Both the position numbers and the translations under genes were made by a program. The notes under the pieces are model-generated. The model did not search any database. It worked only from the letters and a program-made list of their open reading frames with translations, and was not told the DNA's origin. DNA of 64,000 bases from Candidatus Schekmanbacteria bacterium RIFCSPLOWO2_02_FULL_38_14 (lineage in GTDB: Bacteria; Schekmanbacteria; GWA2-38-11): assembly GCA_001790855.1 (NCBI GenBank), contig MGDH01000036.1:67604-131603 (forward strand). Reading direction: 5' to 3'. Positions 53,486 to 61,588 of the stretch are shown here, piece after piece. Positions within the stretch are counted from its first letter, which is position 1, and each line of letters begins with the position of its first letter.

Positions 53486-53592
53486 CCAAAATCAAAAATC
53501 CAAATGTTTGAAATTGTTTTGAATTTAGGTGATTTTAATTTTGGATTTGTTTAGAATTTAGATATTAGGATTTAGTATTTATATAGGTTTTC
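53447..53592. repeat. AT-rich inverted repeat AAATCCTAAATTC / GAATTTAGATATTAGGATTT
   Basis: The left arm TAAATCCTAAATTCAAAATA overlaps the end of btuF, and the right arm TAGATATTAGGATTTAGTATTTA ends before btuC. Inner pairs CCAAAATCAAAAATCCAAA and ATTTTAATTTTGGATTTG also mirror. It is the clearest copy of the family also seen at 25258 and 29882. Confidence 0.75.
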
Positions 53593-53619
53593 AACTTAAA
53601 TGAAAAAAGTGGAAACTAC

Positions 53620-54648
53620 TTGAAAGTCTTAACTTTAAGAAAAGTATTGCTGGTAATCTCAATTTTAATGATAATTTCTTTATTAACCATCATTTTTTCT
53701 TCTGTTTCAGGTATTGCAGATATAAGATTCAAAGAAGCTTTTGATATAATTTTAAAAAGATTAACTGGCAATGCAGTAAACGGTCAAATGAGTGACAAGG
53801 AAATAATACTTCTTGAAATCAGAATACCCAGAATAATCTTCTCCTTCCTTGTTGGCGCAAGCCTTTCAATCGCAGGAATACTTTTTCAGGTAATCCTTAA
53901 AAATCCATTGGCAGAACCCTACATTCTCGGAGTTTCAGGAGGCTCTGCTGTAGGCGCGATAATAGCAATTATTTTTGGTCTATCCTATGGAATCTATCTG
54001 ACTGTTTTTTCTTTTACCGGAGCACTTATCTCAGTAGTGGTTCTCATTTTTATTTCAACCCTCGGGGGAGAAATGTCAGCTTCTGTTCTGCTTCTTGGAG
54101 GAGTAATAATCAACGCTTTTTTCTCAGCCATTGTAATGTTTCTTCTTTCCATTGCTTCAAGAGGAGAAATTCAGAGCGTTGTTTTCTGGTTAATGGGAGA
54201 TTTGAGCCAGGCTTCATATAAAAACCTGGAAGTAGTTTTTCCGGTTGTTCTGACAGGAACAATAATTTCATTCTTCCTGTCAAGAAAACTTAATCTTTTA
54301 TCACTCGGAGATGAAGTCGCACTGCAGCTTGGGGTCAATGCAAAGGTATATGGGAGGTTAATCCTGATACTTGCTTCTCTTCTTACAGCAACAGTAGTTT
54401 CAATGAGCGGGTTGATTGGTTTTGTAGGTCTTATCATCCCTCACATTGTAAGACTAATACTTGGATCTGACCACAGGATTTTGATTCCGGCATCTTTTTT
54501 TACAGGCGGCATTTATCTCTTATTCTCAGACACGCTCGCAAGAACTTTGAGGGCACCATCAGAAATTCCTGTTGGAGTAATAACTGCAATTATCGGAGCA
54601 CCCTTTTTCCTTTATTTGCTGAGAAAAGGAAGAACAGAGATATTGTAG
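53620..54648 (+). CDS. btuC: Cobalamin ABC transporter permease BtuC
   Basis: A 342-residue FecCD-type permease with about ten membrane helices. Family blocks are RIPRIIFSFLVGASLSIAGI, LFQVILKNPLAEPYILGVSG followed by GSAVGA, FWLMGDLSQASY, and GLIGFVGLIIPHIVRLILGS. It imports cobalamin, or a related corrinoid, across the inner membrane. The start is TTG at 53620. btuD follows after 22 bases. Confidence 0.88.
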   Translation: MKVLTLRKVLLVISILMIISLLTIIFSSVSGIADIRFKEAFDIILKRLTGNAVNGQMSDKEIILLEIRIPRIIFSFLVGASLSIAGILFQVILKNPLAEPYILGVSGGSAVGAIIAIIFGLSYGIYLTVFSFTGALISVVVLIFISTLGGEMSASVLLLGGVIINAFFSAIVMFLLSIASRGEIQSVVFWLMGDLSQASYKNLEVVFPVVLTGTIISFFLSRKLNLLSLGDEVALQLGVNAKVYGRLILILASLLTATVVSMSGLIGFVGLIIPHIVRLILGSDHRILIPASFFTGGIYLLFSDTLARTLRAPSEIPVGVITAIIGAPFFLYLLRKGRTEIL

Positions 54649-54670
54649 TGGAAAAATTACAAAATCTAAA

Positions 54671-55468
54671 ATGAAACAAATAGAACTAAACAATGTTTCT
54701 TTCAGCTATGGAAACGGATGGGTTCTTGAGAACATTTCGTTTAATGTGTGTAAAGGAGACATGGCTGGAATCTTAGGTCCCAATGGCTGCGGCAAAACAA
54801 CCCTTCTGAGATTAATCTATAAGGCAATCAAGCCTCTGGAAGGAAATATCAGGCTTTTTGGAAAAGAGTCAATTAAACGCAGTGAAATATCAAAAAAAAT
54901 AGGAGTGGTGCCACAGAGAGATATCTCCAATATTCCTTTTACTGTTTTTGAAATAGTTATGATGGGAAGGTATCCTCAGACAAGAGGAATTAGTTTTGAG
55001 AAAAAAGAAGATGTAGAAATTGTTAACAAAATAATGGTACTGCTTGATATTAGCCACTTTAAAGAAAAATATTTTAACAAATTAAGTGGCGGTGAAAGGC
55101 AAAGAGTTCTGATTGCAAGAGCAATTGCCCAGGAACCGGAAATACTGCTTCTTGACGAACCAACTTCTCACCTTGATTTAAAACACCAATTAGAATGTTA
55201 CAGATTACTGAGAAAACTTAATTCAGAAAGGAATCTAACAGTTCTGATTGTTTCTCATGACCTTAACATTGCCTCTGAATACTGTAATCAGCTTATTCTG
55301 TTCAGGAATGGGGCAATCCATGACAAAGGAACGCCTGATAAAGTTATTACAAACGATAATCTGAAAAAGGTTTACGAAATTGATGCCTTCATCGATTCAA
55401 ATCCCTTTTCCTCAAAGCCAAGAATAACTATCATTGGAAACAATAAAACCCTCAATAAAAATACTTGA
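54671..55468 (+). CDS. btuD: Cobalamin ABC transporter ATPase BtuD
   Basis: A 265-residue ABC ATPase of the FepC/BtuD group: Walker A GPNGCGKTTLLRLIY, Q-loop GVVPQRD, signature LSGGERQRVLIARAIAQEPE, Walker B LLLDEPTSHLDLKHQ, and H-loop SHDLN. It powers the BtuC channel. By motif alone a siderophore ATPase is possible, but the neighbouring B12 riboswitch and btuB favour cobalamin. Confidence 0.87.
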   Translation: MKQIELNNVSFSYGNGWVLENISFNVCKGDMAGILGPNGCGKTTLLRLIYKAIKPLEGNIRLFGKESIKRSEISKKIGVVPQRDISNIPFTVFEIVMMGRYPQTRGISFEKKEDVEIVNKIMVLLDISHFKEKYFNKLSGGERQRVLIARAIAQEPEILLLDEPTSHLDLKHQLECYRLLRKLNSERNLTVLIVSHDLNIASEYCNQLILFRNGAIHDKGTPDKVITNDNLKKVYEIDAFIDSNPFSSKPRITIIGNNKTLNKNT

Positions 55469-55517
55469 CCTGTTTTATAAATTTATCCATAAAATAGCCT
55501 TGGCATCTTGCATTAGA

Positions 55518-56312
55518 TTAACCTCGCTGCAGTTCGAACACAATTTTTATACTTAAAAAAAGAGGTTCTTTAATAACAAAAGGCATCTTTGGGAAAGGAG
55601 AAGCTCTTCTGATACATTCAATAGCCTCATTATTAAGAATTTCCCATTCGCAAGGGGATTTCAGTTGAATGTTCTCAACTTCACCAGAAGGGGTAACGCT
55701 AAAAAGCACTACAACTTCACCTTCAGCCCTCATCTTCTTAGCAAGACTTGGATATGATTTTTTTTCATATATAAGTTTTGTTACCAGCTCTTTATAATGT
55801 TTTTTAGCATCTTCAAAACCGCTATTACCAAGCTCGCTTCCAATTCCTCCATAGCCGTTACCTATTAAGGCAACGTTACCGTTTCCAAAACCTCCTGAAC
55901 CTGTTCCTGTACCTCCGGTTCCATAGCCAGAAATATTTCCTGCAAAGTTTATTGGAGTGGTTGAGAAAATCTGATTTTCTAAAATTATATTTTTCTCATC
56001 ATTATTTTTAGTTTCCAATTCAGCAGGTTCTGGTTCTGTTCTTTCAGTGACTTTAAGAATGTTCTGTGTTCCAGTACTTATCTTCTTAGCATTGCTTTTT
56101 CTCCCCTCATAGCTATTCAGGTTTTTCCTCCCTTCAAAACCTGATAATAAAGTTTCTTCAGGAATTCTAAGAATAACTTTGATATTTTCATATTTTTCAT
56201 CTGGAATAATTCTCTGAACCAGAGAGGAAATGTAAAATACGATGAGAAAAAACAAGGCATGAAATAACAGAGAACTAAGCAATGCTCCAACAAAATTGAA
56301 CTTTATTTTCAT
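55518..56312 (-). CDS. TonB-family energy transducer of the btuB locus
   Basis: A 264-residue protein with an N-terminal membrane anchor (GALLSSLLFHALFFLIVFYI), a middle part with a Gly-rich stretch (GYGTGGTGTGSGGFGNGNVA), and a C-terminal TonB domain (SYPSLAKKMRAEGEVVVLFS, VTPSGEVENIQLKSPC, NEAIECIRRASPFPKMPF). It would energise the receptor encoded upstream. No ExbB/ExbD pair accompanies it, so it must use proteins encoded elsewhere or the TolQR pair. It is third in the minus-strand unit after btuB and the propeller gene. Confidence 0.85.
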   Translation of the reverse strand: MKIKFNFVGALLSSLLFHALFFLIVFYISSLVQRIIPDEKYENIKVILRIPEETLLSGFEGRKNLNSYEGRKSNAKKISTGTQNILKVTERTEPEPAELETKNNDEKNIILENQIFSTTPINFAGNISGYGTGGTGTGSGGFGNGNVALIGNGYGGIGSELGNSGFEDAKKHYKELVTKLIYEKKSYPSLAKKMRAEGEVVVLFSVTPSGEVENIQLKSPCEWEILNNEAIECIRRASPFPKMPFVIKEPLFLSIKIVFELQRG

Positions 56313-56358
56313 TTTAAAATACTTTTTGCAGGGTTAAGAAATCATTATTGTTCTGTTT

Positions 56359-56425
56359 TTAATCCCCACCATCCCCCCTTTACCTGTCTGCCGTCAGGCA
56401 GGGAAAAGAGGGCAAGGGGGATTTG
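56359..56425. repeat. AATCCCC...GGGGGATTT palindrome with a nested CTGCC palindrome
   Basis: The outer arms AATCCCC.CCATCCCCCCTTT and AAAGAGGGCAAGGGGGATT pair. Between them lies a separate hairpin, CCTGTCTGCCGTCAGGCAGG (56383-56402). The nested hairpin closely resembles one inside the TCATTGCGAG-type element at 57594. Confidence 0.75.
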
Positions 56426-56428
56426 ACC

Positions 56429-57532
56429 TTAATTCTTCACAAAAATTATACTGAATGGCGGTAACCCGACATCAATTGGTCCTTCTATAATCTGGTTTTT
56501 TCTTGTATTGAAAATCCTTATTCCGGGATTTTCAGTTGTACGGTCAGCGACATACAAGAATCCCTTGCTGTCAATTGCTAAAGCTGGTATATATCCTAAA
56601 CCAGTGTCATCAAGTTTTTTAAACACTTTTCCTGTTGATGGATTAAAAGGAATAACAGAATATACAACAAAATTTGAATCAGAAACCGCAATATATCCCC
56701 GCTTGGAAGATTTTATTGCGAGCGCTCCGGTAAACCCACCCAGGTCTTCATCCTTTATCAGAATTCCCTCTGAGGCATTAGTTTCTGGGTTTATTACCTC
56801 GATCCCACCAAAATCATCTCCGGTGTTATATGTTCCTGAAAGTGAGAGGTAGATCTTTCCGCTTTTCTCGTTATAAACCATGTTTCCAGGATTCCTTCCT
56901 TCAAGCTCTATAGCCTGGTTCCCCGGAGTGGATTTGTCAAGGTCAACTATCTTATCCTTCTTTGTATCAATAACGACAACAAAACTTGTATTGTCCGCAG
57001 AAAAATTTGTAAGCCTTTGAAGCGAGACATAGAGGTAATTTTTCACAATCACCATCTCTCCCATTTCAACAAGTCCGTCTTCATCTGCAAACTCAGAAAG
57101 GTCTATCTTCTTTTTAATTTTGCCTGTCTTTGGATTAACAACCAGCAAATTATTCTCTCCCAACAACGATATATAAGCCTTTTTACTGCTTTTGAATTCA
57201 ATATCCTGAGGATTTGAGCCATTGCCTGTAGAATATTCTTTAACTACATTGCCTGGATTTTTAGGGTCAACAACTATAATACTATCACCACCAAATCTTT
57301 GAACCACGTATAAATATTTACCGTAACTTTTAACTACAGAATCCGGATTTATAAGCAGCAGTTCTTTTGATACGTTTTTTGTTTTAGTATCTATTGAAGC
57401 TAAAGTGCCAGATTGAAAGTCTGTAGCTATAATAAAAGCAGTCTCTCCGGCTTCACTTGATTCCATTGACTGATAACAGAGTCCAATAGTGAGAGTAAAT
57501 AAAAAAACATAAATTAATAATTTTTTAAGCAT
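56429..57532 (-). CDS. Secreted YncE-like beta-propeller protein, possible BtuG-like cobalamin binder
   Basis: A 367-residue exported protein (signal LLIYVFLFTLTIGLCYQSM). The rest is a repeating YVTN/YncE-type propeller: IIATDFQSGTLASIDTKTKN, SIIVVDPKNPGNVVKEYSTG, NNLLVVNPKTGKIKKKIDLS, SFVVVIDTKKDKIVDL, and GGIEVINPETNASEGILIKD, with about seven blades. In Bacteroides, BtuG is a propeller of this type that captures B12 at the surface and docks on BtuB. This gene lies directly downstream of btuB and the B12 riboswitch, so the same job is plausible. The lipobox is poor (GLC), so lipid anchoring is uncertain. AAAGGAG precedes the ATG. Confidence 0.65.
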   Translation of the reverse strand: MLKKLLIYVFLFTLTIGLCYQSMESSEAGETAFIIATDFQSGTLASIDTKTKNVSKELLLINPDSVVKSYGKYLYVVQRFGGDSIIVVDPKNPGNVVKEYSTGNGSNPQDIEFKSSKKAYISLLGENNLLVVNPKTGKIKKKIDLSEFADEDGLVEMGEMVIVKNYLYVSLQRLTNFSADNTSFVVVIDTKKDKIVDLDKSTPGNQAIELEGRNPGNMVYNEKSGKIYLSLSGTYNTGDDFGGIEVINPETNASEGILIKDEDLGGFTGALAIKSSKRGYIAVSDSNFVVYSVIPFNPSTGKVFKKLDDTGLGYIPALAIDSKGFLYVADRTTENPGIRIFNTRKNQIIEGPIDVGLPPFSIIFVKN

Positions 57533-57593
57533 AAGCTTCTCCTTTAAAGTTTTTAAGTTAAAATAAAATCAATTTAAGGTTTTGTCATAATCC

Positions 57594-57707
57594 TTTTTGT
57601 CATTGCGAGCGTAAGCGAAACAATCTCAGCTCTCATTTGTAATGAGATTGCTTCGGTCGCCTGCCTGCGGTAGGCAGGCTCTGCTCCATCGCAATGACAT
57701 TGCGATA
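57594..57707. repeat. TCATTGCGAG-type palindromic element, diverged copy with nested palindrome
   Basis: The ends TTTGTCATTGCGAGCG and ATCGCAATGACATTGCG and the inner pair ACAATCTC / GAGATTGC match the family. Inside, CCTGCCTGCGGTAGGCAGG (57661-57679) forms its own hairpin, which is absent from copies 1 and 2. It lies between btuB and the propeller gene, within the presumed transcript. Confidence 0.8.
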
Positions 57708-57758
57708 CAAACATTACTAAAACCCTTCAAATTAATAATCCTGCTCATCGCCTCCTTT

Positions 57759-59777
57759 CTAAAAATTCCACATCATCGTTAAAAAATAGGACCTTCCGGG
57801 CAATGGATAACCTGTTGTATCCTCAACTCTGTTATCACTGATGTTTTTAACTTCAAATGTGGCTGAAAATTTTTTTTCAAAAAATGCAGAAATGCCAATG
57901 TTGTGAATCTCTCTTATCCTGATTGGTAAAAGGTTTGCCGGATCAAGGTAAATCTTTTCTACCTTGTTATATGAATAAAAAATTTTCCCAAAACTGTTGA
58001 ATAACTCAACCTCACTGTTAAACTCTGACTTTGCTCTTCCTGGCAGAATTTTATTCCTTCTGCTCGGAATCTTACCCTTATCTTTTGGGTCCTGCCTTGT
58101 GTAGTTTGTGCTGAGACGCAGGTGCTCTATCAATAGAACAGAGCCGGTTAGCTCCCATCCTCTGTTTTCTGACTTGCTGATATTTTCAGGTCTTGAAGTC
58201 CTTTGTGAATTCTGTATGAAAAGTATCAGGTTCTCAGTTTTATTCTCAAAATATACTGCTTCCAGGCTTAATGATTTGATATAATTTGAAATATCTCCTG
58301 CTAATCTGAATCCTATGTCCCTGTTCCATCCCTCTTCTGCAACCAGCTTTGAATTCCCTATTATTCCTCCTCTGTCACCGAATAATTCAAAGAAGTTAGG
58401 CACCCTGTAATACCTTCCAAGATTAGCCCTGAGGCTAAACCATTCAGTAACCGGCACCTTAAACCCTGTCTGCCATGTAGAATATTCCTCAGAACTCTCA
58501 TCATCTTCAGACTTGGCAAAAATTAGCCCTCCATTCTCTCCCCTGAATCTATTCTTTATAAAATCCTTTCTGAAACTTGGGACAACAATAAAATGGTCAT
58601 TGAAAAGTGAAATTTCATCCTCAATTCCTGATGAAAAAGTCAGCCTTGAACTCTTTCCGGATTGAATTTTGCGGAATTTATCAAAAGGATGGTATGTTTC
58701 ATTTTTTAAGCTGATGAGAAGATTCAGAGTGTTAATCTCATCAAGAAAATATTTCAGATTTAAGTTTGCCCCGTAAGAACGCGTTACATTCTTATTATCC
58801 TGCCTTCCAACGCCTATCTCTCCCAACCTGTCATCAAACTCCTGCTTTTTATAACTGCCGTATAGATTTAAATAAAAATTCATCTGGTCAACCCATAGAG
58901 CCTCCTTTGTAAAATCCATCGAGCTCAGGTTCTCAAGAATCCTCAGGTCTGCATTTTCTGACTGATAATTTGAAATTCCAGGAATTCCTTTGTAATTTCT
59001 GAAAAGGTTGTTGGTAAGTTTTATTCTTGTCAGGCTGTTAAAATCGTATCCAAACTTGGCGAGAAAACTTAAAGATTTGAAATCGTTATTCTTTCTTCTC
59101 TTTGTTTCATCATCTCTCTTGTTATATTTTGTGCCGTTGTCATCTTCAAATTTAAAATCATTGTCACTGCCTGTATAGTCTATCCCTATAAAATAATCAT
59201 ATTTCCCTGGCTTGTGTGAGAGAAAAATATCTGTCCTGTATGTTTCAAAAGAACCATACTGAAACCGGGCAAAAATATTTCTTTTCTTTTCAGGGAATTT
59301 TGTCTTTATGTTGACTATCCCGCCAATTCCTGATGCCCCAAAAACCACAGGAGAACTGCCTCGATAAATCTCAATGGAATCTATATTGGAAAACGGTATA
59401 TCTCCTAAATTAACTCCGCCACCCTGAGATTCATTCAGTAAAATTCCGTCAAGATATATAAGAACCTGTTCTGATGAAGAACCGCGGATTGAAATAGTGC
59501 TGAAATCTCCAAGCCCACCTGACTTTTTAATCCTTACACCAACGCTTTTCTCAAGCACTTCTGGAAGGTCATTAAACCCTCTGTCTAATTCTTCCTTTCT
59601 GATAACAGTTACAAAGGAAGTACGCGTTTTCTCAGTTAACTCAGACTCTTCTTTTCCGGATTCAACTACTTTTATCTCCCCGAGGTCCTCTGGTTCTGAA
59701 GCAAATAAAATCTGCTTCATTAGAAGGAAGAAGATGACATAAACGCAAAAATTTTTTGAAAGCTTTAATTTTCCCAA
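57759..59777 (-). CDS. btuB: TonB-dependent outer-membrane receptor, BtuB-type cobalamin transporter
   Basis: A 672-residue receptor with a signal peptide, the TonB-box region (DLGEIKVVES), and a plug domain (RTSFVTVIRKEELDRGFNDL, VGVRIKKSGGLGDFSTISIR, GSSSEQVLIYLDGILLNESQ, IEIYRGSSPVVFGASGIGG). A 22-strand-type barrel ends in a C-terminal Phe (SYFLTMMWNF). The ligand is inferred as cobalamin from the upstream riboswitch. The only plausible start before the signal peptide is TTG 59777, which lies right at the U-run of the hairpin at 59776-59812. Confidence 0.88.
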   Translation of the reverse strand: MGKLKLSKNFCVYVIFFLLMKQILFASEPEDLGEIKVVESGKEESELTEKTRTSFVTVIRKEELDRGFNDLPEVLEKSVGVRIKKSGGLGDFSTISIRGSSSEQVLIYLDGILLNESQGGGVNLGDIPFSNIDSIEIYRGSSPVVFGASGIGGIVNIKTKFPEKKRNIFARFQYGSFETYRTDIFLSHKPGKYDYFIGIDYTGSDNDFKFEDDNGTKYNKRDDETKRRKNNDFKSLSFLAKFGYDFNSLTRIKLTNNLFRNYKGIPGISNYQSENADLRILENLSSMDFTKEALWVDQMNFYLNLYGSYKKQEFDDRLGEIGVGRQDNKNVTRSYGANLNLKYFLDEINTLNLLISLKNETYHPFDKFRKIQSGKSSRLTFSSGIEDEISLFNDHFIVVPSFRKDFIKNRFRGENGGLIFAKSEDDESSEEYSTWQTGFKVPVTEWFSLRANLGRYYRVPNFFELFGDRGGIIGNSKLVAEEGWNRDIGFRLAGDISNYIKSLSLEAVYFENKTENLILFIQNSQRTSRPENISKSENRGWELTGSVLLIEHLRLSTNYTRQDPKDKGKIPSRRNKILPGRAKSEFNSEVELFNSFGKIFYSYNKVEKIYLDPANLLPIRIREIHNIGISAFFEKKFSATFEVKNISDNRVEDTTGYPLPGRSYFLTMMWNF

Positions 59778-59812
59778 AAAAAATCCCCACCCTCTTTCAA
59801 GAGGATGGGGAT
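59776..59812 (-). terminator. Riboswitch expression-platform hairpin (terminator and RBS sequester)
   Basis: On the minus strand AATCCCCATCCTCTT GAA AGAGGGTGGGGAT is followed by eight T, an intrinsic terminator. The 3' arm (GAGGGTGGGG) is also the only Shine-Dalgarno-like sequence ahead of the btuB start. Forming the hairpin would therefore stop transcription and hide the ribosome site. Confidence 0.75.
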
Positions 59813-59879
59813 TATCTACCTTTTAAAACCCGGCATATTACCCTCATCCTCTTTACCACGAAGAGGAATGATTAGGTTA

Positions 59880-60115
59880 CAGGTTCTACAGGCAGGTTTT
59901 CTGGCTTCTCCGACCTTATCCGCCTTCCCATCAACAGCCGTTTAAACCATTTCTAAACGTTTAAACAGATTATCTGAATAGTGGCTTTTCTGGATAAAGC
60001 ATTCATTCCGAGTTTTAAAACCTCAGAATCGGAGTTACAGCGGCGGGACCGCTCTCGCTTTTAACGAGATTCCCTCAAATCCTTGTAAAAAACAAGGAAC
60101 CCTGTAAAACATTCC
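59880..60115 (-). promoter_or_regulatory. Cobalamin (B12) riboswitch upstream of btuB
   Basis: The minus strand reads CGAGAGCGGTCCCGCCGCTGTAA, GCCACT, GATGGGAAGGCGGATAAGG, and GAGAAGCCAGAAAACCTGCC, the ordered conserved elements of the cobalamin riboswitch including the B12 box. It lies about 100 bases ahead of btuB. It should switch the btuB-propeller-TonB unit off when B12 is plentiful. Confidence 0.93.
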
Positions 60116-60201
60116 TGAGATACTTTCTAAACGAGTCTTTACGAATTGTCAAACAGAAAATGAGGAAAAATAATTTGTTGATAAAAAGTTTGTCTCTGGG
60201 A

Positions 60202-61494
60202 TTATTCTGTCAGTTTTTTGTATGACACCTGAAGAAGTTTGACAGCATAAGCCGTATTATGAATTCCCCTGCTCCCGTCATTATAAATAAAAAGCCAGTT
60301 AAAAACCGCTTTTTTCTCGCCTGAAGTAGCACTGCTGGAAACTTCAAATTCAGGTTCTCCTGAGGAATCAGAAAAAACTATATTGCCACCTACTACTATG
60401 GCACCTTTGAGTTTCTCAAGAAGCCCTTCAATTTCTGTCTGCACCCCTTCTTTAGTTCCATCACCGTCATAATCCACAAATGCCTTTCTGTCAAAATTTG
60501 GAACTGATGATGCAGAATGGCATCCTGATTGCTGGCAGGCTTTTATATTGATGTTATCATTCTTATCCCGCATAGCAAAACTGTGCTGTCCAACAGTGTT
60601 ATTTCCTGCTTCTCCTTTTGCCGGAGTATCATACATGTGGCAGGTTACGCACTTCTCCCTTGCATCCTTGCCTGAGATTTTGAAACTATCAGTGGTATGA
60701 TATGAGCTTGAATAGGTTTCTCCATCATACTCAACTCCGCCTGTACCGCTAAACATCTCAGCCTGAGGTTTTTGGGGCATCTTTTCAGCTTCTGCTGATA
60801 TATCTGCATTTTTAATTTTATCGCTATGGCATTTCATGCACATTGCCGCAATATCTGCTTTTACTTCTGTCCCGTTAGCCAGCTTTATATCACCGAAGAA
60901 TTTTAGCTGAAAAGTATTCTTTGCTGAATGAGGGAAGTGACAGGAAGGACATCCAACAGAAACGTTCTTGTGCTTGCTATTTTTCCACTGGTCAAACTCT
61001 CCTTGCGAACGAGACCCCTTGACAGTCTTTGTATGGCAATAGCCACAGGCTCTGGAATAAGCAATAATACTTGATTTGTAAGACGACTTCCTGCTTTCCC
61101 CATGCCCAACAGATGCGCCTGCCTGATGGCATGCCTCGCACTGAACATTTATTAATTCCTTGCTCCGTATTTCATCGTATCCACCGTTTTTAACAGATTC
61201 ATTAAACCCTGTTGTGTGGCATCTCAGGCAGGTATCGTTTTCATCCTGTCCAATTGCCTCAAGCAGGCTAAAAGCATTAGAATGTGCTGTTGTTTTCCAT
61301 CCTTTTATTTTTCCCGGGTGGCATATTTCACATACATCAATTCCCAAATATTTTTTTCCTAAAAACGGGGCTTTTGTGTTATCCTTGTTTTCAGTTTTAT
61401 AGTTTTCTGAACTAACACTTCTATTGGAAGATATAAGAAAAATAAAAAATGAAATTGATAATAAAGTTAAAAAACGTTTTAGAACCCTGCTCAT
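60202..61494 (-). CDS. Octahaem c-type cytochrome, periplasmic
   Basis: A 430-residue exported cytochrome. Seven CxxCH motifs are seen in order: CEICH, CLRCH, CEACH, CGYCH, CPSCH, CMKCH and CVTCH, and an eighth site is CQQSGCH, which has four residues between the cysteines. Signal peptide: FLTLLSISFFIFLISSNRSV. The first ~270 residues resemble the cytochrome c554-type multihaem fold, and the last ~100 have no haem. It is third on the minus strand after the barrel and the 12-haem protein, suggesting a periplasmic or surface electron carrier. The start at 61494 (ATG, GGGAGAG upstream) is preferred over TTG 61509. Confidence 0.85.
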   Translation of the reverse strand: MSRVLKRFLTLLSISFFIFLISSNRSVSSENYKTENKDNTKAPFLGKKYLGIDVCEICHPGKIKGWKTTAHSNAFSLLEAIGQDENDTCLRCHTTGFNESVKNGGYDEIRSKELINVQCEACHQAGASVGHGESRKSSYKSSIIAYSRACGYCHTKTVKGSRSQGEFDQWKNSKHKNVSVGCPSCHFPHSAKNTFQLKFFGDIKLANGTEVKADIAAMCMKCHSDKIKNADISAEAEKMPQKPQAEMFSGTGGVEYDGETYSSSYHTTDSFKISGKDAREKCVTCHMYDTPAKGEAGNNTVGQHSFAMRDKNDNINIKACQQSGCHSASSVPNFDRKAFVDYDGDGTKEGVQTEIEGLLEKLKGAIVVGGNIVFSDSSGEPEFEVSSSATSGEKKAVFNWLFIYNDGSRGIHNTAYAVKLLQVSYKKLTE

Positions 61495-61588
61495 TAAAAA
61501 CTCTCCCAAGCCATTAGTAATTCCCTATATTTAATTCCTAATCCTTAATTTAAAATCCTGATTCTTCTGCTCCAAACTCCGAACTTTT

